A stretch of 64,000 nt of DNA from Haloactinopolyspora alba (lineage in GTDB: Bacteria > Actinomycetota > Actinomycetes > Jiangellales > Jiangellaceae): NCBI RefSeq assembly GCF_003014555.1, contig NZ_PYGE01000011.1:1-64000 (forward strand), given 5' to 3'. The stretch's first letter is position 1. Each line of letters begins with the position of its first letter. The position numbers were made by a program, and so were the translations under genes. The notes under the pieces are model-generated. The model did not search any database. It saw nothing but the letters and a program-made list of their open reading frames with translations, and was not told the origin of the DNA. Of this stretch, positions 24,947 to 33,118 are shown piece after piece.

Positions 24947-25426
24947 TCAGGTGCGGCCGTGGCGTTCCTGCGCGGCGTACAGGACCGGCGTCCGGCTTCC
25001 CCAGTCCACCTGCCGGACCTCGAAACCGGCTTCCCGCGCCGCCGTGCACACAGCGGGGTCGTCGTCGACGAGCAGCGCCACGGAGCGCTGCGCGGCGAGG
25101 CGCTTCAACACACCGATCTTGAACAGCCGTGCCGGCCGGCGGTCGTCGTCGGGACGCAGCATCACTCGGCCGGTCGGCGCCTTGTGCGTGGCCAGCCAGG
25201 ACTGCGTCACCGCGCGGGTGCGCTCCGGGCGGCCGCTCAGGTAGACGATGGTGTGATCCGCGGCGAGCTGCGCGGCCATGTCCAGGCCCTCGGTGTACGG
25301 CGGGTCCGAACCCATGCTGGCGAAGAACCCGGCCCAGTTCTTCGGCCGCCCACGCAGGTGGTGGATGCGGTGCTCGACGTCGGCCAACACGCCGTCGATG
25401 TCGATGACGGCCAGCGGTGGCGTCAT
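24947..25426 (-). CDS. HAD-family phosphatase (polynucleotide kinase 3'-phosphatase-like)
   Basis: A 159-residue HAD-superfamily protein. Motif I is AVIDIDGVLADVEHR (nucleophile and acid Asp), motif II is VYLSGRPER, and motif III/IV is LLVDDDPAVCTAAREAG. The compact form without a cap domain matches the phosphatase half of T4 polynucleotide kinase-like or acid-phosphatase proteins. Its start overlaps the stop of the polysaccharide deacetylase gene by four bases, so both are on one minus-strand transcript. The natural substrate is unknown. Confidence 0.8.
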   Translation of the reverse strand: MTPPLAVIDIDGVLADVEHRIHHLRGRPKNWAGFFASMGSDPPYTEGLDMAAQLAADHTIVYLSGRPERTRAVTQSWLATHKAPTGRVMLRPDDDRRPARLFKIGVLKRLAAQRSVALLVDDDPAVCTAAREAGFEVRQVDWGSRTPVLYAAQERHGRT

Positions 25427-26238
25427 GCGCCCTCACCCGGGAGCTCGTAGCGGTAACCGGCCGTGTCGAGACCGTCGAGAATCCGCTCGAGCGCCGCCAC
25501 CGTCTGGGAACGATCACCGCCTCCGTCATGCAACAAGACGATCGCTCCCGGCCGAACCTCACTCAGCACGTCCTGAACAATAGACGCCGTACCCGGTTGC
25601 GACCAGTCCCGGGGGTCGACGGTCCAGTCGAGCGGCCGGTGTCCGGTGCTGTCGAGCACGGAAACGATCCGCGGTTGCACGTACGTGTTGGGCTGGCGGA
25701 AGTACGGGACCTCGACGTCACGGCCGACGGCCGCCGTGATCGCGGCGTTGGTCTCGCTGATCTCGGACTCGACCGCAGCCTGATCGCGCCGGCCGAGTTC
25801 GTCGTCGTGGCTGAACGTGTGGTTGCACAGCGCGTGTCCCTCGGCGACCGTGCGCCGGACCAGCTCGGGGTGCGCCCGCACCCGTTCGCCCACGACGCAG
25901 AACACCGCAGTCGCGTCGTGCTCGGCCAGTATGTCCAGGATCTGCGGGGTGTAGGTCGGATGCGGGCCGTCGTCGAACGTGAGGGTCAACGCGTAGTCGC
26001 TGTTCGGGTTGCCCGTCGTGCCCGAGCCGCCGTCCTCCGGCGCGCCGTCGCCGGAACCACCGGCATCACCCGCACCGGCGCCGTCGGCGCGCGCCGGGGG
26101 AGTCGCCTCGCCGGCCCCGGCTTCCGGCCCGGCGGCGGTGCCCTGCTCGCGCTGGTCGACGGTGCGGTCGGCCGCGGCGAAGCCCATGCCGAGCAGGACA
26201 CCGATGAGAATGCATGCAGGCCAGGACAGGTTGTTCAT
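25423..26238 (-). CDS. Secreted polysaccharide deacetylase (NodB domain)
   Basis: A 271-residue protein with an N-terminal signal/anchor helix (WPACILIGVLLGMGFAAA), a low-complexity Gly/Ala/Pro/Asp linker (about 35-80), and a NodB catalytic domain: TFDDGPHPTY (catalytic and metal Asp), HTFSHDD (metal His pair), YFRQPN and IVLLHDGGGDR. It should remove acetyl groups from peptidoglycan or another extracellular N-acetyl-sugar polymer. It is co-transcribed with the HAD phosphatase. The linker suggests it works at the cell wall. Confidence 0.9.
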   Translation of the reverse strand: MNNLSWPACILIGVLLGMGFAAADRTVDQREQGTAAGPEAGAGEATPPARADGAGAGDAGGSGDGAPEDGGSGTTGNPNSDYALTLTFDDGPHPTYTPQILDILAEHDATAVFCVVGERVRAHPELVRRTVAEGHALCNHTFSHDDELGRRDQAAVESEISETNAAITAAVGRDVEVPYFRQPNTYVQPRIVSVLDSTGHRPLDWTVDPRDWSQPGTASIVQDVLSEVRPGAIVLLHDGGGDRSQTVAALERILDGLDTAGYRYELPGEGA

Positions 26239-26503
26239 CGCCGCGTCCCGGCCGTCTCGTCGCGCGCACTCACCGAATCATGATCATATGGTCAGTTGAC
26301 AGGCCGTGGAAGGCGCGCCGCGACACGAGAACCGAAGAAGCTGACGTTCCGGAACCCGCCGGATGTCGCCCACCGGCCCGTCTCCCACGCACATGTCCGC
26401 GGCCGGGCGCTCGTCCGGGATCGCCGCCGGCACGATGCCGGCGGCAGCGTTGCTGGACCATCCCGGCGCGCGGTGCCGGCGGGGCGTCGGTGATGCTGTG
26501 GGC

Positions 26504-27343
26504 ATGGAGTACGTGTCCAGAGTGCCGCGACCGCCGCTGGACGGGCTGATCGACGACCTTTACTACTTGGAGGGTGCGGCGCCGTACGCCCGGCTGATGC
26601 TGCCGCCGATGCCGGCGGCGTTGCTCATCGTCAACCTCGGGGCGCCGTTCCGCATCCGCGCCGGCACCGACATCGAGACGGCCGAGTACGCCGACGGCTG
26701 CGTCGTCACCATGCCCACCCGCGCGTTGGAGTTCGGCTACCCACTCCGGACCCGGTCCGTCGGCGTGCACTTCAAGCCGTGGGGCCTGGCGCCGTTCCTG
26801 CCGATGCCCGCGGCCGAGCTGCGTGATCGGCCGGTGACGGTAGAGCAGGTTTGGGGCCGGCCCGCCATTGCTGAACTGCGAGACCGGCTGACCACGGCGG
26901 ACGGACCGCACGAGATGCTGACGCTGCTCGAGGAGGAGCTGATGCGACGGCTGTGCGAGACCGCCGGCCTGGGGCTGGTCCGCCATACGAGCAGCGTCGT
27001 CGCGGCGAGCAGAGGGGCGGTGGCGATCGGCGACCTGAGGGTGGCAGCCGGTGTCAGCAGCACTCATCTGGCGCAGCGGTTCAAGGAGCTCATCGGCGTC
27101 ACGCCGAAGCGGCTGGCTCGCACCCACCGCTTCTTCGCCACCGTGTTCGCGATCAACTTCGCCGGACCGATCGACTGGGGCGACCTCGCCGGTGGCGGAG
27201 GCTACTTCGACCAGGCCCACTTCGGCCACGAGTTCCGGGAGTTCACCGGGCTCACGCCGACCCGGTACGTCGAAGTCCGGCGGCGGTTCCTGCGCGAACA
27301 TCCCGGCCACGCCCTGGACAGCTGGCCGCTGCCGGCCGATTGA
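26504..27343 (+). CDS. AraC-family transcriptional regulator
   Basis: A 279-residue regulator with an N-terminal beta-rich effector domain (DDLYYLEGAAPYARLMLPPM, VGVHFKPWGLAPF) and a C-terminal AraC double helix-turn-helix: IGDLRVAAGVSSTHLAQRFK and YFDQAHFGHEFREFTGLTP. The domain form is that of the DUF6597/AraC group. ATG 26504 begins the conserved sequence; no clear ribosome site precedes it. The RibD-like reductase gene 73 bases downstream is a likely target. The 265-base region upstream to the deacetylase gene contains no gene. Confidence 0.85.
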   Translation: MEYVSRVPRPPLDGLIDDLYYLEGAAPYARLMLPPMPAALLIVNLGAPFRIRAGTDIETAEYADGCVVTMPTRALEFGYPLRTRSVGVHFKPWGLAPFLPMPAAELRDRPVTVEQVWGRPAIAELRDRLTTADGPHEMLTLLEEELMRRLCETAGLGLVRHTSSVVAASRGAVAIGDLRVAAGVSSTHLAQRFKELIGVTPKRLARTHRFFATVFAINFAGPIDWGDLAGGGGYFDQAHFGHEFREFTGLTPTRYVEVRRRFLREHPGHALDSWPLPAD

Positions 27344-27415
27344 TTTCTTACAAGAGCAACAGCTCACGACACGCTAATTTGAGGGCACCCCAAAGCAAAG
27401 GAAGAGGAGAGCCCC

Positions 27416-27997
27416 GTGGGCAAGGTGGTCATGTACAACGTGGTGTCGGTGGACGGCTTCGTCGCGGACGAGCACGACCGGCCCGGACCGCTGTTCGACT
27501 GGTACCTCAACGGTGAGGTCCCGTTGGACGAGAGTGGCGAGCTGAAGGTGTCGCAGACGTCCTACGACTACATCCGGCCGTACTGGGACCAGATCGGGGC
27601 GTCACTCTTCGGCCGCCACGTGTTCGACATGACGGGCGGCTGGGGCGGGAAGCCTCCGGGCGAGGTCGATCACGCGGTCATCGTGACGCACCGGCCGGCA
27701 CCCGAGGGCTGGGACCCCGAGGCGCCGTTTCACTTCGTCGACGGCGTCGAGGCAGCCATGGCCAAGGCGCAGGAGCTTGCGGGTGACCGAGTGGTCAACG
27801 TCGCCGCCGGCGACGTCGGTGGTCAGGTGCTTGCCGCGGGCCTGGTCGACGAGGTGCGCATGGACGTCGTACCCGTGGTGTTCGGGTCCGGCAAACGCTA
27901 CTTCGGGTCGGTCCACGCGCAGCACCTGTTGGACGATCCTGACGTGGTGATTCAGGGCAACCGGGTGCTTCACCTGCGCTATCAGGTGCGCCGTTGA
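27416..27997 (+). CDS. Dihydrofolate reductase-fold (RibD C-terminal-like) reductase
   Basis: A 193-residue NADPH-dependent reductase of the RibD-C/DHFR-like superfamily: VVMYNVVSVDGFVADEHDRPG at the N-terminus, LFGRHVFDMTGGWGG, VVNVAAGDVGGQVLAAGLVDE and VVPVVFGSGKRYFG. Stand-alone proteins of this type act on pteridine- or uracil-like substrates, mostly unassigned. GTG 27416 is preceded by GAAGAGGAGAG. A short inverted repeat (TTTGAGGG/CCCCAAA, about 27379-27396) upstream may be an operator. It follows an AraC regulator, probably its activator. Confidence 0.83.
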   Translation: MGKVVMYNVVSVDGFVADEHDRPGPLFDWYLNGEVPLDESGELKVSQTSYDYIRPYWDQIGASLFGRHVFDMTGGWGGKPPGEVDHAVIVTHRPAPEGWDPEAPFHFVDGVEAAMAKAQELAGDRVVNVAAGDVGGQVLAAGLVDEVRMDVVPVVFGSGKRYFGSVHAQHLLDDPDVVIQGNRVLHLRYQVRR

Positions 27998-28121
27998 CCG
28001 ATCTGAGCGACGGGTGAGCGGAATGCGCTGGTGGTAGTCGATGATCGCCGGGTTCGCCTTCAGTGCGGTCGCCTCTGCCGGGACGTCCTCCAGCTCGCCG
28101 AGCGGGCGCGCTGACGGCCGG

Positions 28122-29798
28122 TCAGCAGTTCGGACGGCACTGCCGCTCGATCATCGCCTGCGCGAACACCTGCTGGATCTCCCGCGGATCCCTGGCCTGG
28201 TAAGCGGTGGTCCCGGTGGCCTCAGAGATCTGGCGCAGCGCGTCCATGTCGGCCTCCGGCCCCATGCCGATGGTGATGACCGGCACCGGCTCCGCCGGGT
28301 CGAACTGTGCCGTCAGCGTCGTCAGCAGGGTCGCGAGGTCGATGCCGTCGGGGTCGTCCTCGTTCCGGCCGTCGGTGAGCAGCACCACCGAGTTCACCTT
28401 GCCCGGCTGGTAGCTCGACCGGACCTCCTGGAACGCGGCGAGCACGGTGTCGTACAGGCCGGTGCCGCCCTCGGCCCGGTCGGGCAGCGACTCCAGCGCG
28501 CCCACGAGGGTGTCGTAGCGGGTGGTCCCGTCGCCGACCTGCTCGTCGAGAGGGCCGACGTCGACGAGCTCGACATGGTCGCGCGGCGGGTCCTGCAGGA
28601 TCGAGAACGCCCACAGGCCGACCGACGACGACTTGGGGAACAGCCGCACGGCTTCGAGAGCGGCGTCGCGCGTCAGTTCGATGCGGGTGCTGCCGTCGCC
28701 GACCTGTTCGAGCATGGACCCGGAGACGTCGATCACCGCCAGCATCCGCATGTCGAGTGTCAGCGCCGCCCACTGCCGGTCGAGCTCGGCGACGGCCGCC
28801 GGTTCCGGGTCCGGCAGCAACGTCGGCATGCCGGCCTGGATGCCCTCGACGATGCCCGACACCTCGGCGGCAGCGCCGTCCGGAGCGCGAAACCCGGCGT
28901 CCTTGATCGTCTCGAGGGCCCGGGAGCCTCCGAGGAACACCACGAAGTCCGACACGGCCGAACGCACGGTCTCGTCGGTCCCGCTCGCCTGCCCGCCCGG
29001 CGCCAGCGCGGGATAGTCGAAGGCGAGGGTGCCCTCGCTCGGGTAGAGCGCCACCACCGGACTCTGTGGCGCGTCCCGGTTGTGTGCGACGACGTCACGT
29101 TCGAGGGCCGTGAACGCGCCGATCGGGCCGCCGTCGGCCACCGTTTCGAAGGCGGTGTCGACGCTGGGAAGCACCGACTGCGAAGCCGCACTCATCATCT
29201 GCACCATCTCGGCGCGTTCCACCTGGTCACCGAGCGCGGTTCGGATCGCGACGAGGCTCGCCAGCCCTTCGGGCGTCGCCGCCGGATCGGCCAGCGCGCC
29301 TGATCCGCCGTCGAGCACGTCGCGCCACGACAGCTGCACTTCAGGCCATCCGAGCTCGGACGCCGCGGCTCGCGGCATCGCGACCACCAGCGGGGACAGC
29401 GCGACACTCGCGAGGCGTTCGACGTTGGCGGCGCCGCTGGAACGCGCGATCAACTCGCTGCCGGGCACCCACAGGTCGGGCGCATCGTCGGTGCCGAGCG
29501 TCGGCAGCACATCCGACGGTGCGGCGGCCGTCACGTCGATCTCGACACAGCGGTCGCCCGCCGCCGGCTGCGCCTCGGTGTAACCGTCGGCGAGCTCGGA
29601 CAGGACGGGCTCGATACCCGGGTCGGCCGCCACCGTCACCGGCAGGGTCGAGTCACAGCCTCCGCTACCGGGCTCGACCACCGACACCACGCCCAACCCG
29701 GCCGCGCCGAGGGTCGCCACGGCGACCACCGCCAGGCCGAGGCGCTTCGGCCACGGCGAGGACGGCGACGCCCTGGCCGAGGCGTGTCGTCCTGGCAT
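28122..29798 (-). CDS. Hybrid solute-binding / von Willebrand factor A domain protein, membrane-anchored
   Basis: A 558-residue protein. A basic N-terminus and one membrane helix (about 20-42) precede a periplasmic-binding-like region (LPVTVAADPGIEPVLSELAD, DLWVPGSELIARS, YPSEGTLAFDYPALAPG) spanning about 50-340. A vWA domain follows with a complete MIDAS: DVSGSM, the Thr in DGTTRYDT, and Asp in VLLTDGRNEDD. It probably binds a ligand outside the membrane in a metal-dependent way. No partner transporter genes lie beside it. A single cysteine-rich tail (RQCRPNC) may form a disulfide. Confidence 0.8.
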   Translation of the reverse strand: MPGRHASARASPSSPWPKRLGLAVVAVATLGAAGLGVVSVVEPGSGGCDSTLPVTVAADPGIEPVLSELADGYTEAQPAAGDRCVEIDVTAAAPSDVLPTLGTDDAPDLWVPGSELIARSSGAANVERLASVALSPLVVAMPRAAASELGWPEVQLSWRDVLDGGSGALADPAATPEGLASLVAIRTALGDQVERAEMVQMMSAASQSVLPSVDTAFETVADGGPIGAFTALERDVVAHNRDAPQSPVVALYPSEGTLAFDYPALAPGGQASGTDETVRSAVSDFVVFLGGSRALETIKDAGFRAPDGAAAEVSGIVEGIQAGMPTLLPDPEPAAVAELDRQWAALTLDMRMLAVIDVSGSMLEQVGDGSTRIELTRDAALEAVRLFPKSSSVGLWAFSILQDPPRDHVELVDVGPLDEQVGDGTTRYDTLVGALESLPDRAEGGTGLYDTVLAAFQEVRSSYQPGKVNSVVLLTDGRNEDDPDGIDLATLLTTLTAQFDPAEPVPVITIGMGPEADMDALRQISEATGTTAYQARDPREIQQVFAQAMIERQCRPNC

Positions 29799-29944
29799 CG
29801 TCGGCGGCTCCGGGTATGTCGGGAATGTGCAGAATAACCGGGCCCGAACCGTTTCCGGTACCCCGGAAGCCGCTGATCATCCACGAAAAGGCGTTCTTCA
29901 CCCGCGGCACGGCCCCGTTCCGGCCGTGCCGCCCCGCCCGGCAG

Positions 29945-30145
29945 TCACCGTCCGGAGGACGCTCCTGCCGGCTCGACGTGGGCGTCGGGGCCCGGGTACA
30001 CGAGGCATTCGGCTCCGTCGGACCAGCGGACGAGGAACGGCGGCTCGCCGTGCGAACCGTGCGTCTCGATGACCTCGCCCTCGCGCCGGGGAGAGCCGAC
30101 CTTCGCCCCTTCGACCACCAGATGGTCTCCGTCGTGTGCGCGCAC
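29945..30145 (-). CDS. DUF1918 domain protein
   Basis: A 66-residue protein starting VRAHDGDHLVVEGAKVG and containing GEPPFLVRWSDGAECLVYPG, the pattern of DUF1918, a small beta-barrel (SH3-like) domain common in actinobacteria. The GTG at 30145 is preceded on the minus strand by AAGGAGG at proper spacing, which fixes the start; a longer frame toward 30628 is not real. Function unknown, probably nucleic-acid or protein binding. Confidence 0.8.
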   Translation of the reverse strand: MRAHDGDHLVVEGAKVGSPRREGEVIETHGSHGEPPFLVRWSDGAECLVYPGPDAHVEPAGASSGR

Positions 30146-30234
30146 GTCAGCCTCCTTCGTCACAGCGGTCGTCGTGGCGGACAAGTCGCACTCCCAGCGT
30201 CTCTCGATGCGGGCCCGACGGCAACAGCCTCTGC

Positions 30235-31101
30235 TCATCGGCTCAGCCGCTGATACCTCCGGACGGCCAGCGGCACGAAGACGGACAGCAGGAGCAGCGG
30301 CCACGCCACCGCCAGCAGGATCGCGTTGTCGGCCGCCCAGGAGTCGCCACCGAGGCCCGGGTTGCCGAACAGCTCGCGCGCGGCCGCCACCGTGGACGAC
30401 AGCGGGTTCCACTGCGCGACCGCGCTCAGCCACCCGGGCATCAGTTCCGGCGCGACGAACACGTTGGAGAGCGCCGTGAGCGGGAACGCCGCCGGGAAGA
30501 CGATGACGCTGACCGTGTCCGGGTTGGGCACGAGCATGCCGAGGAAGATTCCCGCCCAGGTGATCGCGGCCCGCAGCAGCAGGATCAGCGCGACCGCCAG
30601 GATCGCGTTGCCCACGCCGTCGTGCCACTGCCAGCCCACCAGCAGCCCGCAGACCAGCAGCGTCGCCATCTCGAGCAGCGCGCGGAACAGGTCGGCGAGG
30701 CTCCGGCCGGTCACCAGAGCCGACCGTGCCACCGGCATGGACCGGAACCGGTCGACCACGCCGCGCCCCACGTCCATGGCGATGCCGGTGGCCGTGGCGC
30801 CCAGGCCGTAGAGCATGGTCATGACGAACACGCCCGGCAGCAGGAACTCGCGGTAGGCGTCGCCCCCGTCTCCGCCGGGCACGGACATGCCGCTGCCGAA
30901 CACGTAGCCGAACACCAGCACGAACATGATCGGCAGCGTGAAGTAGATGATCACTTCCTCGGGCGCGCGGACGACGTGCGCCATGTTCCGCTTGGTCATC
31001 ACCCAGCCGTCCGCGACGGCCCAGCGCAGCCGAGCCGACGGGGTAGCGGCCGGTGCGGGGTGAGCGCGATGCCCGGGACGTACGGGCGCTTCGGTGGTCA
31101 T
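30235..31101 (-). CDS. ABC-2 type exporter permease (DrrB-like)
   Basis: A 288-residue integral membrane protein with about six helices of the ABC-2 family: VIIYFTLPIMFVLVFGYVFG, FLLPGVFVMTMLYGLGATATG, FRSMPVARSALVTGRSLADL (the conserved cytosolic loop) and VIVFPAAFPLTALSNVFVAP. It pairs with the ATPase encoded immediately upstream; its start overlaps the ATPase stop by four bases. DrrAB-like transporters export hydrophobic drugs or antibiotics. A divergent TetR repressor controls the pair. Confidence 0.9.
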   Translation of the reverse strand: MTTEAPVRPGHRAHPAPAATPSARLRWAVADGWVMTKRNMAHVVRAPEEVIIYFTLPIMFVLVFGYVFGSGMSVPGGDGGDAYREFLLPGVFVMTMLYGLGATATGIAMDVGRGVVDRFRSMPVARSALVTGRSLADLFRALLEMATLLVCGLLVGWQWHDGVGNAILAVALILLLRAAITWAGIFLGMLVPNPDTVSVIVFPAAFPLTALSNVFVAPELMPGWLSAVAQWNPLSSTVAAARELFGNPGLGGDSWAADNAILLAVAWPLLLLSVFVPLAVRRYQRLSR

Positions 31102-32063
31102 GCGGGTACCTCCTGGTCGGTTCGGTGCCCGGTCAGGTACAGGAACGCCTCGTCCAGCGTGGGCCGGCGCACCCCGATGTCCTCGACGACGACACCGGCT
31201 TCGCGCAGCCGCTGGACCACCTCGCCGAGTGCGGTGACGCGCTCGCGCACGGACGCGCTGACGCGTCGCGTGTCCGGGTCGACATCGGCGGCGCTGGCGG
31301 CGACCGAGCCGACGACCTCCGCGGCCGCGGCAAGGTCGGCACCGTCGCGCACGACGACTTCGACCCGGTCGCCGCCGATCCTGGACTTCAGCTCGTCCGA
31401 CGTGCCCTCGGCAACCACGCGCCCGGTGTCGATGACGGAGATCCGTTCGGCGAGATGGTCGGCCTCTTCGAGGTACTGGGTGGTGAGCAGCACGGTCGTC
31501 CCGTCGGCGACCAGCGCGCGCACGGCGTCCCACACACCGTTGCGGCTGCGCGGATCCAGGCCGGTCGTCGGCTCGTCGAGGAACAGCACGTCCGGCTGGA
31601 GAATCAGGCTGGCCGCGAGATCGAGCCGGCGGCGCATCCCGCCGGAGTACTGCGCGGCGGACTTTCCCGCGGCGTCGGTGAGATCGAACTGTTCCAGCAG
31701 CTCGTCCGCCCGCCGGCGCGCGTCGCGGATGCCGAGGTGGAACAGCTGCCCGAACATGACGAGGTTCTGCCGCCCGGACAGCACTTCGTCGACGGCCGCG
31801 TACTGGCCGGTCAGGCCGATGCGCGCGCGCACCTCGTCCGGCTGTTCCACCACGTCGAACCCGGCGACGTGTGCGCGGCCGGCGTCGAAGCGCAGCAGCG
31901 TCGCGAGCGCGCGCACCGTTGTGGTTTTACCTGCTCCATTGGGCCCGAGCAGCCCGTGCACCGTTCCCGCCGGCACGGACAGGTCGACTCCGGCCAACGC
32001 CTCGGCCGCGCCGTAGCGCTTGCGCAGGCCCTCGGCCAGCACGGCGATTCCGTCCGGTATCAC
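31098..32063 (-). CDS. ABC transporter ATP-binding protein (DrrA-like)
   Basis: A 321-residue ATPase of the daunorubicin-resistance DrrA type. Walker A is GLLGPNGAGKTTTVRAL, the signature is QYSGGMRRRLDLA, Walker B is DVLFLDEPTTGLDP, and the switch histidine is replaced in VLLTTQYLEEAD, where Gln precedes Tyr, as is usual in the DrrA group. The extra C-terminal regulatory domain ends with RRPTLDEAFLYLTG, a DrrA hallmark. It forms an exporter with the permease at 30235. A large operator lies 14-54 bases upstream of its start. Confidence 0.92.
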   Translation of the reverse strand: MIPDGIAVLAEGLRKRYGAAEALAGVDLSVPAGTVHGLLGPNGAGKTTTVRALATLLRFDAGRAHVAGFDVVEQPDEVRARIGLTGQYAAVDEVLSGRQNLVMFGQLFHLGIRDARRRADELLEQFDLTDAAGKSAAQYSGGMRRRLDLAASLILQPDVLFLDEPTTGLDPRSRNGVWDAVRALVADGTTVLLTTQYLEEADHLAERISVIDTGRVVAEGTSDELKSRIGGDRVEVVVRDGADLAAAAEVVGSVAASAADVDPDTRRVSASVRERVTALGEVVQRLREAGVVVEDIGVRRPTLDEAFLYLTGHRTDQEVPA

Positions 32064-32076
32064 TCAACACCTCCAA

Positions 32077-32117
32077 AACTGTGTACGCTATATACTCTGT
32101 ATATGTTGTACACAGTT
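32077..32117. promoter_or_regulatory. 41-bp nested palindromic TetR operator
   Basis: Outer arms AACTGTGTAC (32077-32086) and GTACACAGTT (32108-32117) are perfect complements, and inner arms ATATAC (32090-32095) and GTATAT (32099-32104) are too, all centred on TCT. Read another way, GTGTAC-gct-ATATAC and GTATAT-gtt-GTACAC are two mirror-image operator sites. The stretch is far more A+T-rich than its surroundings and lies between the drrA-like gene and the divergent tetR at 32166. Confidence 0.8.
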
Positions 32118-32165
32118 CTACGATGGGTGTCAACGAGCCAGACCACACCGTCAACAGGGGAGTGC

Positions 32166-32969
32166 ATGGCAGCACGCGACGAGCGCCGCGATCCGCACCG
32201 CACGGTCGACCTGCTCTGGGGCGACGCGTCGGCGCCCGCCCGGGGGCCGAGACCGGCGCTGAGCCTGGACCAGATCATCTGGGCGGGGGTCGAGGTCGCC
32301 GACGCCGAAGGGCTGACCGCGGTCTCGATGCGGCGGGTGGCCGAGAAGCTCGGCTTCACCACGATGTCGCTCTACCGGTACGTCCCGAGCAAGGGCGACC
32401 TGCTGGACCTGATGGCCGACGCCGTGGTCGGCCCACCTCCGGCCGACGTCGTGGCTTGCGACGACTGGCGCCACGCGCTGGTGCACTGGGCGCGCAACAC
32501 CATGCTGATGTACCGCGAACGGCCATGGGTGCTGGAGGTCCCGCTCAACGGGCCACCCATGGGACCCAACCACCTGCGGTGGATGGAGGCCGGCCTGTCG
32601 GCCATGACGGACAGCGGCATGGACCCCGGCGACATGATCGGCGCGCTCATGTTGCTCAGCGGCTACGTCCGCGGGCACGCGCAGCTGACGTCCTCGCTGT
32701 CGCAGGTCGAGTCGCGTACCGGCGTGTCCGTGGGCCAGTGGGACGCCGCCTACGCGCGGACCCTGGAACGCGCGGTCACCGACGGTCAGCACCCTGCCCT
32801 GGCGAAGGTCGTGCAGGCTGGGGTGTTCGACGAGCCCGACGCGCCGGAGTGGCTGGGTTACGACTTCGAGTTCGGACTCGCCCGCATCATCGACGGCATC
32901 GAGGTGCACGTCCGCGGGCGCGCGCCGGTCGCCGGGCAGTCGGACGAGTTGAGCGCAACGCTCGAGTGA
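32166..32969 (+). CDS. TetR-family repressor of the DrrAB-like exporter
   Basis: A 267-residue TetR protein of the class with a TetR_C-type ligand domain (as in TetR itself). The DNA-binding domain lies at about 35-85 with TMSLYRYVPSKGDLLDLM. A 30-residue N-terminal extension includes DLLWGDASAPARGPRPALSL, a form shared with the TetR at 36583 (AVLWGRERPPRATTGPRLGR), so the two are paralogues. ATG 32166 follows AGGGGAG. It is divergent from the ABC exporter across a 41-bp operator, so it most likely represses both. Confidence 0.9.
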   Translation: MAARDERRDPHRTVDLLWGDASAPARGPRPALSLDQIIWAGVEVADAEGLTAVSMRRVAEKLGFTTMSLYRYVPSKGDLLDLMADAVVGPPPADVVACDDWRHALVHWARNTMLMYRERPWVLEVPLNGPPMGPNHLRWMEAGLSAMTDSGMDPGDMIGALMLLSGYVRGHAQLTSSLSQVESRTGVSVGQWDAAYARTLERAVTDGQHPALAKVVQAGVFDEPDAPEWLGYDFEFGLARIIDGIEVHVRGRAPVAGQSDELSATLE

Positions 32970-33118
32970 CGCCCGCGTGACACCCGGCAGGTGTGCACGG
33001 CCGCACCCCGACCGGGGATACTGGTGCTCGGCCGACCGGCGCCTCGACGCGGGCGCCCGTCGGCCGGTGACCGTGCCCCGACAAGTCCCGACCACCGCAC
33101 ACAGGAGATGAGCAGCAG

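Noticed and set aside
27998-28121. Coding-like minus-strand segment (GELEDVPAEATALKANPAI)
   Set aside because: Only about 35 codons with good third-base bias and then it runs antisense into the reductase gene; too short to name, perhaps another gene remnant.
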